DNA from: CBFGWV01 sp965652545
GTDB taxonomy: Bacteria > Pseudomonadota > Gammaproteobacteria > Competibacterales > Competibacteraceae
Direction of reading: 5' to 3'
Assembly: GCA_965652545.1 (NCBI GenBank)
Contig: CBFGWV010000323.1
Location: 1-5,290, forward strand
Length of the DNA: 5,290 nt
This document shows positions 5,261 to 5,290 of the stretch, piece after piece (the stretch's first letter is position 1; each line of letters opens with the position of its first letter). The translations under genes were made by a program, and so were the position numbers. The notes under the pieces are model-generated. The model saw nothing but the letters and a program-made list of their open reading frames with translations, was not told the origin of the DNA and did not search any database.

Positions 5261-5290
5261 GGATGGGTTGAGCGTAAGCGATACCCATCA
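5261..5290. repeat. REP-like extragenic hairpin at the window edge
   Basis: Perfect arms GATGGGT (5262-5268) and ACCCATC (5283-5289) enclose TGAGCGTAAGCGAT, in which CG-TAAG-CG can form a small inner stem. From memory, closely similar extragenic units (GGATGGGTTGAGCG... then CGATACCCATC) are scattered through many Pseudomonas-like and other proteobacterial genomes. The element lies upstream of the GNAT gene and reaches the last base, so further units may follow. Confidence 0.65.

Overview
The window is GC-rich and carries six genes, all transcribed on the minus strand, so the gene order reads from high to low coordinates. The high GC, the gene families and a REP-like hairpin at the right edge suggest a Pseudomonas-like gammaproteobacterium. 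A Thauera/Azoarcus-type betaproteobacterium cannot be excluded from the sequence alone, and no species is claimed.

Left and centre (1-4361) hold one compact operon: a FadR/FCD-type GntR regulator, a crotonase-family protein of the PaaG-like isomerase type, and LivG (ATPase), LivH (permease) and LivM (permease, cut a few residues before its end by the window edge). After a 47-nt gap, the crotonase and livG overlap by 11 nt, livG and livH by 4 nt (ATGA), and livH and livM are 12 nt apart with the livM Shine-Dalgarno overlapping the livH stop codon. The natural partners LivF and LivK are not in the window and probably follow to the left.

The layout suggests an inducible uptake-plus-CoA-catabolism operon for an organic acid or another CoA-activated compound. 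A dedicated FCD regulator and an acyl-CoA isomerase/hydratase are tied translationally to a Liv-type transporter, which argues against simple housekeeping branched-chain amino acid uptake. This is inference; the substrate is not readable from the sequence.

The 331-bp gap at 4362-4692 holds the probable control region of the operon. It contains a perfect 17-bp palindrome fitting the FadR-family operator pattern, a second copy of its half-site over a candidate -35 box, seven perfect tandem copies of the heptamer GTTTTAA, and a roughly 73-nt imperfect inverted repeat just after the stop of the next gene.

The right end (4693-5290) has a small GNAT acetyltransferase gene with its own leader (a GC-rich palindrome and a weak extended -10), then a REP-like hairpin ending at the window edge.
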